Notes: a model not told the origin generated them from the letters alone. Counted from the first letter of the stretch, positions 47,012 to 55,839 are shown. The stretch is 64,000 nucleotides of DNA from Kaistella polysaccharea (GCF_020410745.1 NZ_CP084528.1:2232001-2296000), one strand, 5' to 3'. Made by a program: numbers and translations.

Positions 47012-48942
47012 GGAAAAAATTACCACTTTTACTCGCATTTCTATTTGTGAGTTTCTTCTATTCACAACATAAGTTTCTAAACGATCCCAAAATTTCTGAT
47101 GAGGATTTAAAAAAGACGAAATCAAAAATAGACGCTGATGCTCCCGCAGAAGTATTATACCGATCCATCCATTTTATTGTGGATTATAATGGCAATATTA
47201 AGCAAGAAATTATCAGCCGAATAAAAATTTACAACAAAGACAATGCGGGAGACTACTTAGACTACGAAATTCCGCTGTATAATAATGGCAGAGGTGATCA
47301 GGAAAAGTTGAGTGATTTAAAGGTCGTGACTTACAACTGGGAAAATGAAAAAATGACCACTACGAAAATTCAGCGTGATGAAAAATTTAAGTCAAAAGAA
47401 GATAAAAATTATACCATTACTAAGTTTGCTTATGCGAATGTTAAAAATGGGTCGGTTGTGGAACATTCCTATACCCTTGAAAGTCCATTTTTAACTTCAA
47501 CTCCGAGGGTTTTAATTGAAGAAGATATTCCGGTTAAATATGTAGAATATGTATTTGATCATGCAAACCCGCTGGGATATTCTATTAATTATAAAGGAAG
47601 TTTGATTCCTAAACATCGTTTTGCCGAACCTAGAGTGTTGTATGGAAAGGACTTTCAAACGCATCGATTTGCGTATGAAAATATTCCTGCCTTTAAAGAT
47701 GAAAAATATGTTTTGAATAATGATAATTATAAAACCGGAATAAGGGCCGAGCTTAATTCTACGTTAATTAATAATATATTCACTTCCTATTCTTTGTCTT
47801 GGAAGGATATTCAAAAACGTTTGTATGATCATGATGATTTTGGTTCACAATTAAAGAAAGAGAATCTAGTTAAAAATCTTCTGCCCGCGGAAATTATTGC
47901 AATGAGCAATAAAGTACAGAAGGCCGATGCTATTTTAAAATTCGTACAAACAAATTATGCGTGGAATAAAGAGGATAATACATTTACTGATAAGGGAATA
48001 AAAAATTTATTAGCCACTAAAATCGGCAATACAGCTGAAATTAATTTACTCTTAACAATGCTGTTGAGAAGTGTAGATTTAGATGCGGATCCTATCGTAC
48101 TTTCAACAATAAAGCGCGGGATGTTGCTTGCGTACAGCCCTTCGATTACCCAGCTAAATTTTGTTTTGGCTTCATTCGTAGATAATGGAAAAATTTATCT
48201 TTTAGACGGCACTTCTAAATTGACGGAAATCAATATGATTTCGCCACGTGCCCTGAACCAATACGGAATTGTAATGACCAAAGATGATGCAAAACAGGTA
48301 AATATTATTTTTCCTGAAGTGAGCAAAACCATCCTTTCTGTTGATGCAAAGTTAAATACTGACGGTACCATTGAAGGTAAATTTGCAGATCGTGACACCA
48401 AATTATACGCTATGATTGCCAATGAAAACTATACTGATGATGAGAAATCATACGCAAAAAACTATCAGGATGAGTATAAATTTCCGCTAACCAATGTTAA
48501 ACATCAGTTGGTGGAAAACAATGATTTTGAAACAAGCTTCGACTTTACCTCAGACACCTTTGTAGATCATATCGGAAGTAAATTGGTTTTTAATCCATTG
48601 CTATTTTTATATTCTCAAAATCACAATTATAATCAATCCGAACCGAGAAGATCTGCGATTGAATTTTATTCTGCCTTTGATCGCGTGAAAAAGGTGACGA
48701 TTACGATTCCGGAAGGTTATCAATTTGAAAACATCCCTAGTTCCAAGAAAATAAGAACAGAAGACAGTGCCATACAATACAATTATGTGGTTTCCCAAAA
48801 TGGGAATAAGTTAACGGTTGAAACAACTGTTCAAATTGACGATTCTAATTTTCCAAAAGAATATTATCCAGCCTTTAAGCAGATTTATGATAGTGTAACC
48901 AAACTGGAAGCGCAGGTTGTAACTGCGGTAAAGAAAAAATAA
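47008..48942 (+). CDS. DUF3857 protein with degenerate transglutaminase-like domain
   Basis: A 644-residue exported protein (signal peptide MRKKLPLLLAFLFVSFFYSQ) with the same architecture as the upstream gene. In the transglutaminase-like domain the Cys segment reads KIGNTAEINLLLTMLL, with Thr342 in place of the catalytic Cys; the His-equivalent stretch (ITQLNFVLAS) lacks His, while a later Asp (YLLDGT, D400) remains. It is thus expected to be inactive and may act as a partner or regulator. It overlaps the preceding gene by 4 nt and ends at a strong terminator. Confidence 0.82.
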   Translation: MRKKLPLLLAFLFVSFFYSQHKFLNDPKISDEDLKKTKSKIDADAPAEVLYRSIHFIVDYNGNIKQEIISRIKIYNKDNAGDYLDYEIPLYNNGRGDQEKLSDLKVVTYNWENEKMTTTKIQRDEKFKSKEDKNYTITKFAYANVKNGSVVEHSYTLESPFLTSTPRVLIEEDIPVKYVEYVFDHANPLGYSINYKGSLIPKHRFAEPRVLYGKDFQTHRFAYENIPAFKDEKYVLNNDNYKTGIRAELNSTLINNIFTSYSLSWKDIQKRLYDHDDFGSQLKKENLVKNLLPAEIIAMSNKVQKADAILKFVQTNYAWNKEDNTFTDKGIKNLLATKIGNTAEINLLLTMLLRSVDLDADPIVLSTIKRGMLLAYSPSITQLNFVLASFVDNGKIYLLDGTSKLTEINMISPRALNQYGIVMTKDDAKQVNIIFPEVSKTILSVDAKLNTDGTIEGKFADRDTKLYAMIANENYTDDEKSYAKNYQDEYKFPLTNVKHQLVENNDFETSFDFTSDTFVDHIGSKLVFNPLLFLYSQNHNYNQSEPRRSAIEFYSAFDRVKKVTITIPEGYQFENIPSSKKIRTEDSAIQYNYVVSQNGNKLTVETTVQIDDSNFPKEYYPAFKQIYDSVTKLEAQVVTAVKKK

Positions 48943-48961
48943 ATTTATTTACTGCAATTAG

Positions 48962-48990
48962 AAAATGGTCTCTACAAAGAGACCATTTTT
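48962..48990. terminator. Bidirectional terminator between DUF3857 and helicase genes
   Basis: A perfect 12-bp stem AAAATGGTCTCT / AGAGACCATTTT with loop ACAA, flanked by Ts; it reaches the last base of the convergent helicase gene. Confidence 0.88.
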
Positions 48991-51900
48991 TATACATACA
49001 CGATTTGTGATTTAATGACCGTCTTACCCAGCTTTTCTAAAACAGATTGGTATTTATCGAGTTGTAATTGATGTTTTTCCTCCTCATCACCAGTTTTGAA
49101 ATCAAGAATAATAATTCCGTGTTCTGTATCAATAAGGCGGTCGGGCCGGTAAAGTTCACTGAAACCGTTTTCAGAAATCATGATATCTTTTTCATTAATT
49201 ACAATTTGATCTTCTTTAAAATATTGAGAATAATTCTCATTATTAATGATACTAAAAATCCGGTCACTGATTTCCGAATGCTGTTCCCGCGTAATTTTTC
49301 CTTCCAAAAGATAACTTTCTAGAACTTGAGCAACATCCTTCGCAGAATTGATTTGCGCCAGAATTTCGTGCGTGAAAATTCCCATTCGAACTTTTTCAAC
49401 TCTATTTTGGTAGTTTTTAGATGGAGTTGCGATTTTTATAGCATCCGTATTTTTGTCTTCTTTATTGCGAAATTGAATGGGTTGCGTACTATATTCCGTT
49501 TTCTTTGACTTCGTTTTTTTCAGTAAATCGGTCTCAGAAATTTCGTAAAGATCAAAAGATGATTGTTCCTCTCCTTTTTCATTGAGGGGAATTCTATCCT
49601 TTAGAAAAGTAAAAATATCAAGATAATTATTGCTTTTGCTCTCTTTTTCAATATAAAAGAAAAGTTGTTCCGACGCTCTTGTCGTTGCGACATATTGCAA
49701 GCAGAAATCATCAATTTTTTGTTGATAAGAATTTTTTGAGTTAAAAGAAGAGATTTCATCATCATAAGTCATCAGCTCTTCATCAAATAATTTCACGTTT
49801 ACCGACGATAATTTTTCTTCAGACTTTGTATCAAACCAATAACTGCTTTTTTTACTAGGTGCTTTGTTGCGCATTGGCAATAAAACCACCGGAAATTCCA
49901 AACCTTTCGATTTGTGAATTGTCATAATCTGTACCGCATCTACATTTTCGGATGCTTGAATGGTGGTCTTATTTGCTTCTTCATCCCAAAATTTTAAAAA
50001 CTCTTTTAAAGTGGAGCCGGCATTTTGTGAGTACGCGTACAACATTTCCAAATAATTAAAAAGGAAATCGGTTTCCTTGCCTTCTACCGTAAATTCCTGT
50101 AAGAAATGTTCTACGTAATTGTACAGGTTAAGTTGCAATAAATCCTCGGAAGTTAGCTGAAGCTTATATTTATCTTGAATAAATTGCTCCATTTCAGATT
50201 TAGAAGACAGCGCCAAAATCTGCGTCATTTCAAGCGTGAAATCTTCAATTGTAATTCTTCCAAGAACATTTAAATAGTAAAGCATTTTTACCGCATACTG
50301 CATGTTTTTGGGGTTTTCCTGCCATCTTAAAAATTCAGTTAAAGCCATTAATGTTACGGAAAGGTTTAAAGTTAATCCAGATTCCGAGATGGTTTTAATG
50401 AAAACATCTTCGCCTTTATAATTTACTTTTAAGTTGCCGAGATGCTGAGAATAGCTGAAAATATCAAAATTTCCGCGACAGAGAATCGTTATATCTGAAA
50501 AGCGAAATCCTTGATTTATACAGGTCTGAATATCTGCGCGCATCATTTCTGAAACAGTTTCATAATCTGTTCCTTTCTTACCCGTATTTTCTAAAAGATT
50601 TACCCGCACTCGACCTTCTACAGAAGATTTTGCAATCTGCTGAGAACCCGGACCAAATATTTTTTCATGTTCAGGTTCTGTAAACTGCGACATGTAGAGA
50701 TAAAGTTGATTATTAAAATCGACAATATTTTTTGCGCTTCTGTAATTAAATTCAAGATTTTCTACCACCGCGGAAACTGCTGAATTGTCTTTATTATTAA
50801 TGATATTCAGCATCAGTTGCGAATCGCCGCCACGAAAGCGATAAATACTTTGCTTCGGATCGCCAACGAGCGTAAAACTCATATTTTCCTGCGAGTTCGC
50901 ATGATCCCGCAGCGGAATCAAATTTTGCCACTGCAGTTCAGAAGTATCCTGAAATTCATCGAAGAAATAATGACTGAATTTCGTCCCAATTTTTTCATAA
51001 ATAAAAGCGGTTGGTTCTTCGCGAAGATTTTCATGAATCATAATGTTGAACTTTGATAAAAGCACCAAATCATTTTCCAACTCAATTTCTGCGAGTTTAT
51101 CCTGTATGTCTTTATTAACTTTTAATGGTAAAAGCGCTTGCAGAATTTTTTCTTTTTTCTGAATTTCAACATGATTATTGATGATTTTTGTGCGCTGAGC
51201 AAGTAAAAAGTCTAAGATTTCTAGGATTTCGTTCTGCTTATGTTTTGCTTTTGTGGAAGAACCTTTCATCATCGATTCTATACATTTGTCATCTTTTTCC
51301 CGTGAGATATAAATTAAAGGTGATTTGCTCTTCAAAAACTTTTGAAAAAAACCACCGATTCCATTTGCGCCACTTGCAAAATCTCCGATTTCCAAATTTT
51401 TTTCCTGGAGTAAAATCAAGCATTCTTCGGCAATTTTACTTGATTCTTCACGAAGGTCTTTTATATTTTGGCGAAGTCTCTTTTTGGCTTCTTCATACAC
51501 TTCCCAGTCGAATTCTTTATTTTTATTCAGTTGAAAATAGTGTTTATCCTGAACATATTCTTTTGCCGAATTGTAGAGGGTTTGATTAAGATTTAAGCGG
51601 TCATTATTATCCAGCGAATAATTAACAAAATCCATGAAAGCTTCAGAAATTTTATTTTCCTGCCCAATTTCTTCCAGCATTTTATCAACAGCTTCTATGA
51701 GGAATGGTTCAGAATTGATTTCCAGGGCGAAATTTTGCGCCAAACCCAATTCCTGTGAAAAACTTCGCACCAGTTTGGCGTTGAATTTATCGATGGTTCC
51801 GATATTTAAAGTCGAGTAGTGGTGTAAAACATAATCCAGCATTTTTTTTGACCGCTCGTGCAGTTCGGCTAATGTTATATTAAAACCTTCTTTTGCTAAT

Positions 51901-52145
51901 TTATTTTTAATGTTTTGCAGATCTCCATTCTGCTCATAGGTATCTAATGAAAATTCCTTTAACCAACTGATAATCCTGTGTTTCATTTCATTTGCTGCCT
52001 TATTGGTAAAGGTAAGCGCCAGAATATTTCGGACTTTATCTGCCTGTGCTGGATATTTAAGACAAATTGCTAACAGATTCTGAACCAGTGCATAAGTCTT
52101 TCCAGATCCTGCAGAAGCATAAATTACTTTATAGTCGGGTTTCAT
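48990..52145 (-). CDS. UvrD/RecB-like helicase with C-terminal PD-(D/E)xK nuclease (AddA-like)
   Basis: A 1051-residue SF1A helicase-nuclease for double-strand break processing. Motif I is YASAGSGKTYAL, motif II FDEFQDTSELQW, motif III LVGDPKQSIYRFRGGD, then FNYRSAKNIV, IMTIHKSKGLEFPVV and YVATTRASEQLF. The C-terminus has RPDRLIDTEHGIIILDFKTG, the D-x-K nuclease core. This matches AddA/RecB architecture. In other Bacteroidota a second PD-(D/E)xK protein (AddB-like) is often adjacent; here the neighbours are rpsU and DUF3857 genes, so any partner is elsewhere. Confidence 0.9.
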   Translation of the reverse strand: MKPDYKVIYASAGSGKTYALVQNLLAICLKYPAQADKVRNILALTFTNKAANEMKHRIISWLKEFSLDTYEQNGDLQNIKNKLAKEGFNITLAELHERSKKMLDYVLHHYSTLNIGTIDKFNAKLVRSFSQELGLAQNFALEINSEPFLIEAVDKMLEEIGQENKISEAFMDFVNYSLDNNDRLNLNQTLYNSAKEYVQDKHYFQLNKNKEFDWEVYEEAKKRLRQNIKDLREESSKIAEECLILLQEKNLEIGDFASGANGIGGFFQKFLKSKSPLIYISREKDDKCIESMMKGSSTKAKHKQNEILEILDFLLAQRTKIINNHVEIQKKEKILQALLPLKVNKDIQDKLAEIELENDLVLLSKFNIMIHENLREEPTAFIYEKIGTKFSHYFFDEFQDTSELQWQNLIPLRDHANSQENMSFTLVGDPKQSIYRFRGGDSQLMLNIINNKDNSAVSAVVENLEFNYRSAKNIVDFNNQLYLYMSQFTEPEHEKIFGPGSQQIAKSSVEGRVRVNLLENTGKKGTDYETVSEMMRADIQTCINQGFRFSDITILCRGNFDIFSYSQHLGNLKVNYKGEDVFIKTISESGLTLNLSVTLMALTEFLRWQENPKNMQYAVKMLYYLNVLGRITIEDFTLEMTQILALSSKSEMEQFIQDKYKLQLTSEDLLQLNLYNYVEHFLQEFTVEGKETDFLFNYLEMLYAYSQNAGSTLKEFLKFWDEEANKTTIQASENVDAVQIMTIHKSKGLEFPVVLLPMRNKAPSKKSSYWFDTKSEEKLSSVNVKLFDEELMTYDDEISSFNSKNSYQQKIDDFCLQYVATTRASEQLFFYIEKESKSNNYLDIFTFLKDRIPLNEKGEEQSSFDLYEISETDLLKKTKSKKTEYSTQPIQFRNKEDKNTDAIKIATPSKNYQNRVEKVRMGIFTHEILAQINSAKDVAQVLESYLLEGKITREQHSEISDRIFSIINNENYSQYFKEDQIVINEKDIMISENGFSELYRPDRLIDTEHGIIILDFKTGDEEEKHQLQLDKYQSVLEKLGKTVIKSQIVYV

Positions 52146-52182
52146 AATTTCTTTAATATAGTTTTTAAAAATACTAAATTAA

Positions 52183-52213
52183 TTTGTCAACTCAGAAAAA
52201 AATCATACTTTTG
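52183..52213 (+). promoter_or_regulatory. Bacteroidetes-type promoter of rpsU
   Basis: TTTG at 52183-52186, a 19-nt spacer, then TACTTTTG at 52206-52213: a complete match to TTTG-N19-TAnnTTTG. The start site would lie near 52218, about 19 nt before the rpsU ATG. Confidence 0.8.
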
Positions 52214-52236
52214 CAATCCAAAATGAGATGTAAATT

Positions 52237-52434
52237 ATGTTAATAATCCCAGTAAAAGATGGTGAATCCATCGACAGAGCATTAAAAAAATACAAAAGAA
52301 AATTCGACAAAACAGGAACTATCAGAGCTCTTAGAAGTCGTCAACAATTCAACAAACCTTCTGTAGTAAACAGACAGGCGAAGGTGAAAGCTGCCCACAA
52401 GCAGAGAAATTTAAGTCGCGAAGAGCAAGCTTAA
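52237..52434 (+). CDS. rpsU: 30S ribosomal protein S21
   Basis: A 65-residue S21 (bS21), a small basic protein at the platform of the 30S subunit near the anti-Shine-Dalgarno. It shows the conserved LIIPVKDGESIDRALKKYKRKFDKTG start and a Lys/Arg-rich tail. It is preceded by a full consensus promoter and followed by a long hairpin, so mostly monocistronic, with xer recombinase downstream. Confidence 0.96.
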   Translation: MLIIPVKDGESIDRALKKYKRKFDKTGTIRALRSRQQFNKPSVVNRQAKVKAAHKQRNLSREEQA

Positions 52435-52461
52435 ATAAAATTTTCTTTCTGAAAATACTGA

Positions 52462-52501
52462 AATCACTTTTCAAATAGTTATATTTGAGGAGTGATTTTT
52501 T
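52462..52501 (+). terminator. Long hairpin terminator after rpsU, containing a promoter-like element
   Basis: A 16-bp stem from 52462 to 52477 pairs with 52482-52497 (two G-U pairs), loop GTTA, followed by Ts. The right arm contains TATATTTG (52480-52487), a full TAnnTTTG match that could drive the downstream recombinase. Confidence 0.8.
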
Positions 52502-52517
52502 ATTGGTATATAGCAGC

Positions 52518-53414
52518 ATGATTGAAAGATTTTTGGAATTTATTGCGGTCGAACGGCGGTACTCGCCTCATACGCTAACCAGCTACCGGAAAGATCTTTC
52601 TGATTTTACGGATTTTCTTCTTAAAACAGAAGCGCATAAGGATGTAACCAAAGTTGATAAAAAAATCATCCGAAATTTCATGTCAGAAATGAGTGCTACC
52701 GGCATTGCGAAAAGAAGCATTAACCGTAAACTTTCTACCCTACGGAGTTTCTATGTATTTCTTCTGAAAGTTGGTGAAGTTGAAGTTTCACCTTTAGAAA
52801 GCATTCAATCCCTAAAATTTTACGCAGAAAAACAAATTCCATTTTCCGAAGAGGAAATGCGGAATCTGGAATCTTTGGAAACGAAACCGAAGAACAGCAG
52901 TTTTTTGAAAGAACTCATCATCGAAACACTTTACCAAACGGGAATGCGGCGGGCAGAACTTACAGGTCTTCTACTGAATGACGTTGACTTCAGTAAAAAT
53001 GAATTAAAAGTTACGGGTAAGGGAAATAAATCACGAATTATTCCTATCGCAGAGAAACTCTTGGCAGACTTTAAGAAATATTTAACCATCAGAAAACCCT
53101 TGGTAGATAACGAGATGTATTTTTTCCTCAGCGCAAAGGGTAAAAAACTAAATGACAAGTTTGTCTATTCTGCTGTTAATTCCTACCTTGGTCTGGTGTC
53201 TTCGAAAACAAAAAGAAGTCCTCATATTCTGCGACATAGTTTTGCAACGCATGTTCTGGATAACGGCGCAGAGATTTCTAAAGTGAAGAAAATAATGGGA
53301 CACTCGTCATTGGCATCTACTCAGGTTTATACCAATGCGAACATTGAACAATTAAAAAAAGTGTTTAACAATGCTCATCCGAGAGCGAAAAAAAATCTAG
53401 ATTATGAAAATTAA
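52518..53414 (+). CDS. Tyrosine recombinase XerC/XerD family
   Basis: A 298-residue site-specific recombinase for chromosome dimer resolution. An N-terminal SAM-like DNA-binding domain (MIERFLEFIAVERRYSPHTLTSYRKDL) is followed by the catalytic domain with TGMRRAELTGLL (Arg), HILRHSFATHVLD (H-x-x-R) and MGHSSLASTQVYTN (His/Tyr). The ATG at 52518 is chosen over an upstream TTG within the hairpin. Position between rpsU and hpf is the conserved Bacteroidota arrangement for a cellular Xer, not a mobile integrase. XerC versus XerD cannot be settled here. Confidence 0.93.
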   Translation: MIERFLEFIAVERRYSPHTLTSYRKDLSDFTDFLLKTEAHKDVTKVDKKIIRNFMSEMSATGIAKRSINRKLSTLRSFYVFLLKVGEVEVSPLESIQSLKFYAEKQIPFSEEEMRNLESLETKPKNSSFLKELIIETLYQTGMRRAELTGLLLNDVDFSKNELKVTGKGNKSRIIPIAEKLLADFKKYLTIRKPLVDNEMYFFLSAKGKKLNDKFVYSAVNSYLGLVSSKTKRSPHILRHSFATHVLDNGAEISKVKKIMGHSSLASTQVYTNANIEQLKKVFNNAHPRAKKNLDYEN

Positions 53415-53694
53415 AGTTCAGTCAATTGGTTTGACTCCACATGCACCACTTGAAGGGTATTTAGAAAAAAAACTCAATAAGTTAGAAACTTTTTACGATA
53501 AAATCCATGGTTGTCAGGTTTTTCTAAAGGTGGAAAACGGAGGTGGAAAAGAAAATAAAACGGCAGAGATAAAATTAGAAGTTCCAGGGGACGATATCGT
53601 GGTTAAAAAGACTTCGGCATCATTTGAAGAGAGTATTGATCTGTGTGCGGAAGCCGCTAAAAAGCTGCTAATCAAGAAAAAAGAATTGGCTTAA
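53404..53694 (+). CDS. hpf: Short ribosome hibernation promoting factor (HPF/RaiA family)
   Basis: A 96-residue single-domain HPF/YfiA. It has the family's alternating strands, KIKVQSIGLTPHAPLEGYLEKKLNKLETF and FLKVENGGGKENKTAEIKLEVPG, then ETSFEESIDLCAEAAKKL-like helix residues (SFEESIDLCAEA). It binds the decoding region of idle 30S or 70S ribosomes in stationary phase. It lacks the C-terminal extension of long HPF. It overlaps the recombinase gene by 11 nt, so coupled translation is likely. Confidence 0.9.
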   Translation: MKIKVQSIGLTPHAPLEGYLEKKLNKLETFYDKIHGCQVFLKVENGGGKENKTAEIKLEVPGDDIVVKKTSASFEESIDLCAEAAKKLLIKKKELA

Positions 53695-53723
53695 AAAAAA
53701 TTATAAAAAAAAGTTAAAGAATA

Positions 53724-53756
53724 TTTGTAGATTTAAAAAAAACTCCCTTATATTTG
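53724..53756 (+). promoter_or_regulatory. Promoter of the tRNA cluster
   Basis: TTTG (53724-53727), a 21-nt spacer, then TATATTTG (53749-53756), close to the Bacteroidetes consensus. It lies ~38 nt before tRNA-Thr(TGT). Confidence 0.7.
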
Positions 53757-53794
53757 CACTCGCAAAAAGAGATAAGAAGTTCTTTAAAATCTTT

Positions 53795-53868
53795 GCCTCC
53801 GTAGCTCAGCTGGCTAGAGCAGCTGATTTGTAATCAGCAGGTCGTGGGTTCGAGTCCCTCTGGAGGCT
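53795..53868 (+). tRNA. tRNA-Thr (anticodon TGT)
   Basis: Cloverleaf with acceptor GCCTCCG / TGGAGGC, D-arm GCTCAGCTGGCTAGAGC, anticodon loop TTTGTAA (TGT), T-arm GTGGGTTCGAGTCCCTC. CCA is not encoded. First of four tRNAs before tuf. Confidence 0.96.
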
Positions 53869-53888
53869 CATTTAAAAAAATAAAAATT

Positions 53889-53971
53889 GGGGAGGTTCCA
53901 GAGTGGCCAAATGGATCAGACTGTAACTCTGCTGTCTTACGACTTCGTAGGTTCGAATCCTACCCTCCCCA
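53889..53971 (+). tRNA. tRNA-Tyr (anticodon GTA)
   Basis: Class II tRNA of 83 nt with acceptor GGGGAGG / CCTCCCC, anticodon loop CTGTAAC (GTA), a long variable arm and T-arm GTAGGTTCGAATCCTAC. Pair 27-43 reads T-C, a mismatch at the base of the anticodon stem. Confidence 0.95.
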
Positions 53972-54060
53972 CATTTTTTATTTTCATTTTTGCTTTGTAT
54001 AATTTAAATATATGTTTAGATTTGCAGACCGTTTACCAACAGTTTTTGGAAACAAAAAAC

Positions 54061-54133
54061 GCGGAAGTAGCTCAGTTGGTAGAGCGTCAGCCTTCCAAGC
54101 TGAATGTCGCGAGTTCGACCCTCGTCTTCCGCT
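54061..54133 (+). tRNA. tRNA-Gly (anticodon TCC)
   Basis: Acceptor GCGGAAG / CTTCCGC, D-arm GCTCAGTTGGTAGAGC, anticodon loop CTTCCAA (TCC) and a T-arm with GAGTTCGACCCTC. CCA is not encoded. Confidence 0.96.
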
Positions 54134-54135
54134 CT

Positions 54136-54175
54136 AAAAAATCACAACCAGTACAGCGGCTTGTGATTTTTTTTT
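54136..54175 (+). terminator. Hairpin with T run between tRNA-Gly and tRNA-Thr
   Basis: The stem AAAAAATCACAA / TTGTGATTTTTT with a 13-nt loop, followed by more Ts. It looks like a rho-independent terminator inside the tRNA cluster. Confidence 0.7.
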
Positions 54176-54184
54176 AATTTTTTC

Positions 54185-54256
54185 GCCGACTTAGCTCAGG
54201 GGTAGAGCGTTTCCTTGGTAAGGAAGAGGTCGTGAGTTCAAATCTCATAGTTGGCT
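54185..54256 (+). tRNA. tRNA-Thr (anticodon GGT)
   Basis: Acceptor GCCGACT / AGTTGGC (one G-T pair), D-arm GCTCAGGGGTAGAGC, anticodon loop TTGGTAA (GGT), T-arm GTGAGTTCAAATCTCAT. A second threonine tRNA reading ACC/ACT codons. Confidence 0.95.
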
Positions 54257-54263
54257 CTATTAT

Positions 54264-54294
54264 AATCTCTCTTTTCGAGAGATTTTTTATTTTA
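54264..54294 (+). terminator. Terminator closing the tRNA cluster
   Basis: The stem AATCTCTC / GAGAGATT with loop TTTTC, followed by a T run. Confidence 0.82.
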
Positions 54295-54470
54295 AGTCTT
54301 CTTCTGATTAAGATCCAAATGGAATTTTAATTTTCTCCTAAAACTATTTCATCATCTATCAATTTAAACTTCATTATAAATTCTTCGTACTCACGTAAAT
54401 TTTATTAAAACTGAAGAAGTGTCATGAATCAACTTATCGGGAAGAGATTTTAATAAAAATTTACTTAGAT

Positions 54471-54501
54471 TTTCTCAGATAAATATTTTTCTGTAAATTT
54501 G
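54471..54501 (+). promoter_or_regulatory. Distal candidate promoter of tuf
   Basis: TTTC-N19-TAAATTTG, one mismatch from TTTG in the -33 element. It is followed by CAGTCCGA, the same bases as after the rplK promoter. It would give a leader of about 145 nt. Confidence 0.55.
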
Positions 54502-54600
54502 CAGTCCGATATTTTCACTAATATCTAAGGTCGTGTAAATCAAGTTATTTGAATGTTAAATTTTTTTCCCCAAAAAAGTTTTCAATATTCAAAAAATCAC

Positions 54601-54608
54601 TATATTTG
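54601..54608 (+). promoter_or_regulatory. Proximal candidate -7 element of tuf
   Basis: TATATTTG followed by CGCACTG fits TAnnTTTG. The -33 part is poor (GTTT at the expected place). Confidence 0.5.
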
Positions 54609-54651
54609 CGCACTGAAAAAAGGAATAATTAATTAATAAATAATTTATAAC

Positions 54652-55839
54652 ATGGCAAAGGAAACGTTTAATCGTAACAAACCACACTTGAACATTGGTA
54701 CCATCGGTCACGTAGACCATGGTAAAACTACACTTACAGCTGCAATCAGCAAAGTGTTATCTGACAAAGGATTCGGAACTGCAAGAGATTTCTCTTCTAT
54801 TGATTCTGCTCCTGAAGAAAAAGAAAGAGGTATTACAATCAATACTTCACACATTGAATATGAAACTGCAAACAGACACTACGCTCACGTAGATTGTCCA
54901 GGTCACGCCGATTATGTAAAAAACATGGTAACTGGTGCTGCTCAAATGGATGGTGCTATCTTGGTAGTTGCTGCTACAGACGGACCAATGCCACAAACTA
55001 GAGAGCATATCTTACTTTGTCGTCAGGTAAATGTACCTAACGTACTTGTATTTATGAACAAAGTGGATATGGTTGATGACGCTGAATTATTAGAATTAGT
55101 AGAAATGGAAGTTAGAGAACTTCTTTCTTCTTATGACTATGATGGTGATAATACTCCAGTAATTCAAGGTTCTGCACTTGGTGGACTTAACGGTGAGCCA
55201 AAATGGGTAGAAAAAATCGAAGAATTGATGGAAGCTGTTGATACTTGGATTGAACTTCCAACTAGAGATGTTGACAAAACATTCTTGATGCCAATTGAAG
55301 ACGTATTCTCTATTACAGGTCGTGGAACAGTTGCTACAGGAAGAATTGAAGCAGGTGTTATCAACACAGGTGATGCAGTAGATATCGTAGGTATGGGTGA
55401 TGAAAAATTAACATCAACTGTAACAGGAGTAGAAATGTTCCGTAAGATCCTTGATAGAGGTGAAGCTGGTGATAACGTAGGTATCTTGTTAAGAGGTATT
55501 GAGAAAACTGACATCAAAAGAGGTATGGTAATCGCGAAAGCAGGTTCTGTAACTCCACACAAAAAATTCAAAGCAGAGGTTTATATCCTTTCTAAAGAAG
55601 AAGGTGGTCGTCACACTCCATTCCACAACAAATACCGTCCACAGTTCTATGTAAGAACTACAGACGTTACAGGTGAGATCTTCTTACCAGAAGGTGTAGA
55701 AATGGTAATGCCTGGTGATAACTTAACGATTACTGTAGAATTGTTGCAGCCAATCGCTCTTAACGTAGGTCTTAGATTTGCGATCAGAGAAGGTGGTAGA
55801 ACAGTTGGTGCAGGTCAGGTTACTGAAATCACAGACTAA
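54652..55839 (+). CDS. tuf: Translation elongation factor Tu
   Basis: A 395-residue GTPase that brings aminoacyl-tRNA to the ribosome. G1 is GHVDHGKT, G3 DCPGHADY, G4 NKVD and switch [15 protein letters not shown]; domains II and III follow ([33 protein letters not shown]). Codon usage is strongly biased, as expected for a top-expressed gene. It is followed by a strong hairpin and, 5 nt beyond its T run, tRNA-Trp. Confidence 0.98.
   Translation: MAKETFNRNKPHLNIGTIGHVDHGKTTLTAAISKVLSDKGFGTARDFSSIDSAPEEKERGITINTSHIEYETANRHYAHVDCPGHADYVKNMVTGAAQMDGAILVVAATDGPMPQTREHILLCRQVNVPNVLVFMNKVDMVDDAELLELVEMEVRELLSSYDYDGDNTPVIQGSALGGLNGEPKWVEKIEELMEAVDTWIELPTRDVDKTFLMPIEDVFSITGRGTVATGRIEAGVINTGDAVDIVGMGDEKLTSTVTGVEMFRKILDRGEAGDNVGILLRGIEKTDIKRGMVIAKAGSVTPHKKFKAEVYILSKEEGGRHTPFHNKYRPQFYVRTTDVTGEIFLPEGVEMVMPGDNLTITVELLQPIALNVGLRFAIREGGRTVGAGQVTEITD

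Larger units (their letters stand above)
54295..54651. other. Long tuf upstream region with two candidate promoters
   Basis: This 357-nt AT-rich gap carries no gene I can support. It holds a distal promoter candidate (TTTC at 54471-54474, 19-nt spacer, TAAATTTG at 54494-54501) and a proximal -7 TATATTTG at 54601-54608, ~43 nt before tuf. A short inverted repeat GATATT...AATATC lies at about 54508-54525, just after the distal promoter. Confidence 0.5.

Noticed and set aside
52518-53868. Integrative element at the tRNA genes with the adjacent tyrosine recombinase
   Set aside because: The recombinase sits in the conserved rpsU-xer-hpf-tRNA-tuf arrangement, and there are no att repeats, phage or cargo genes nearby.
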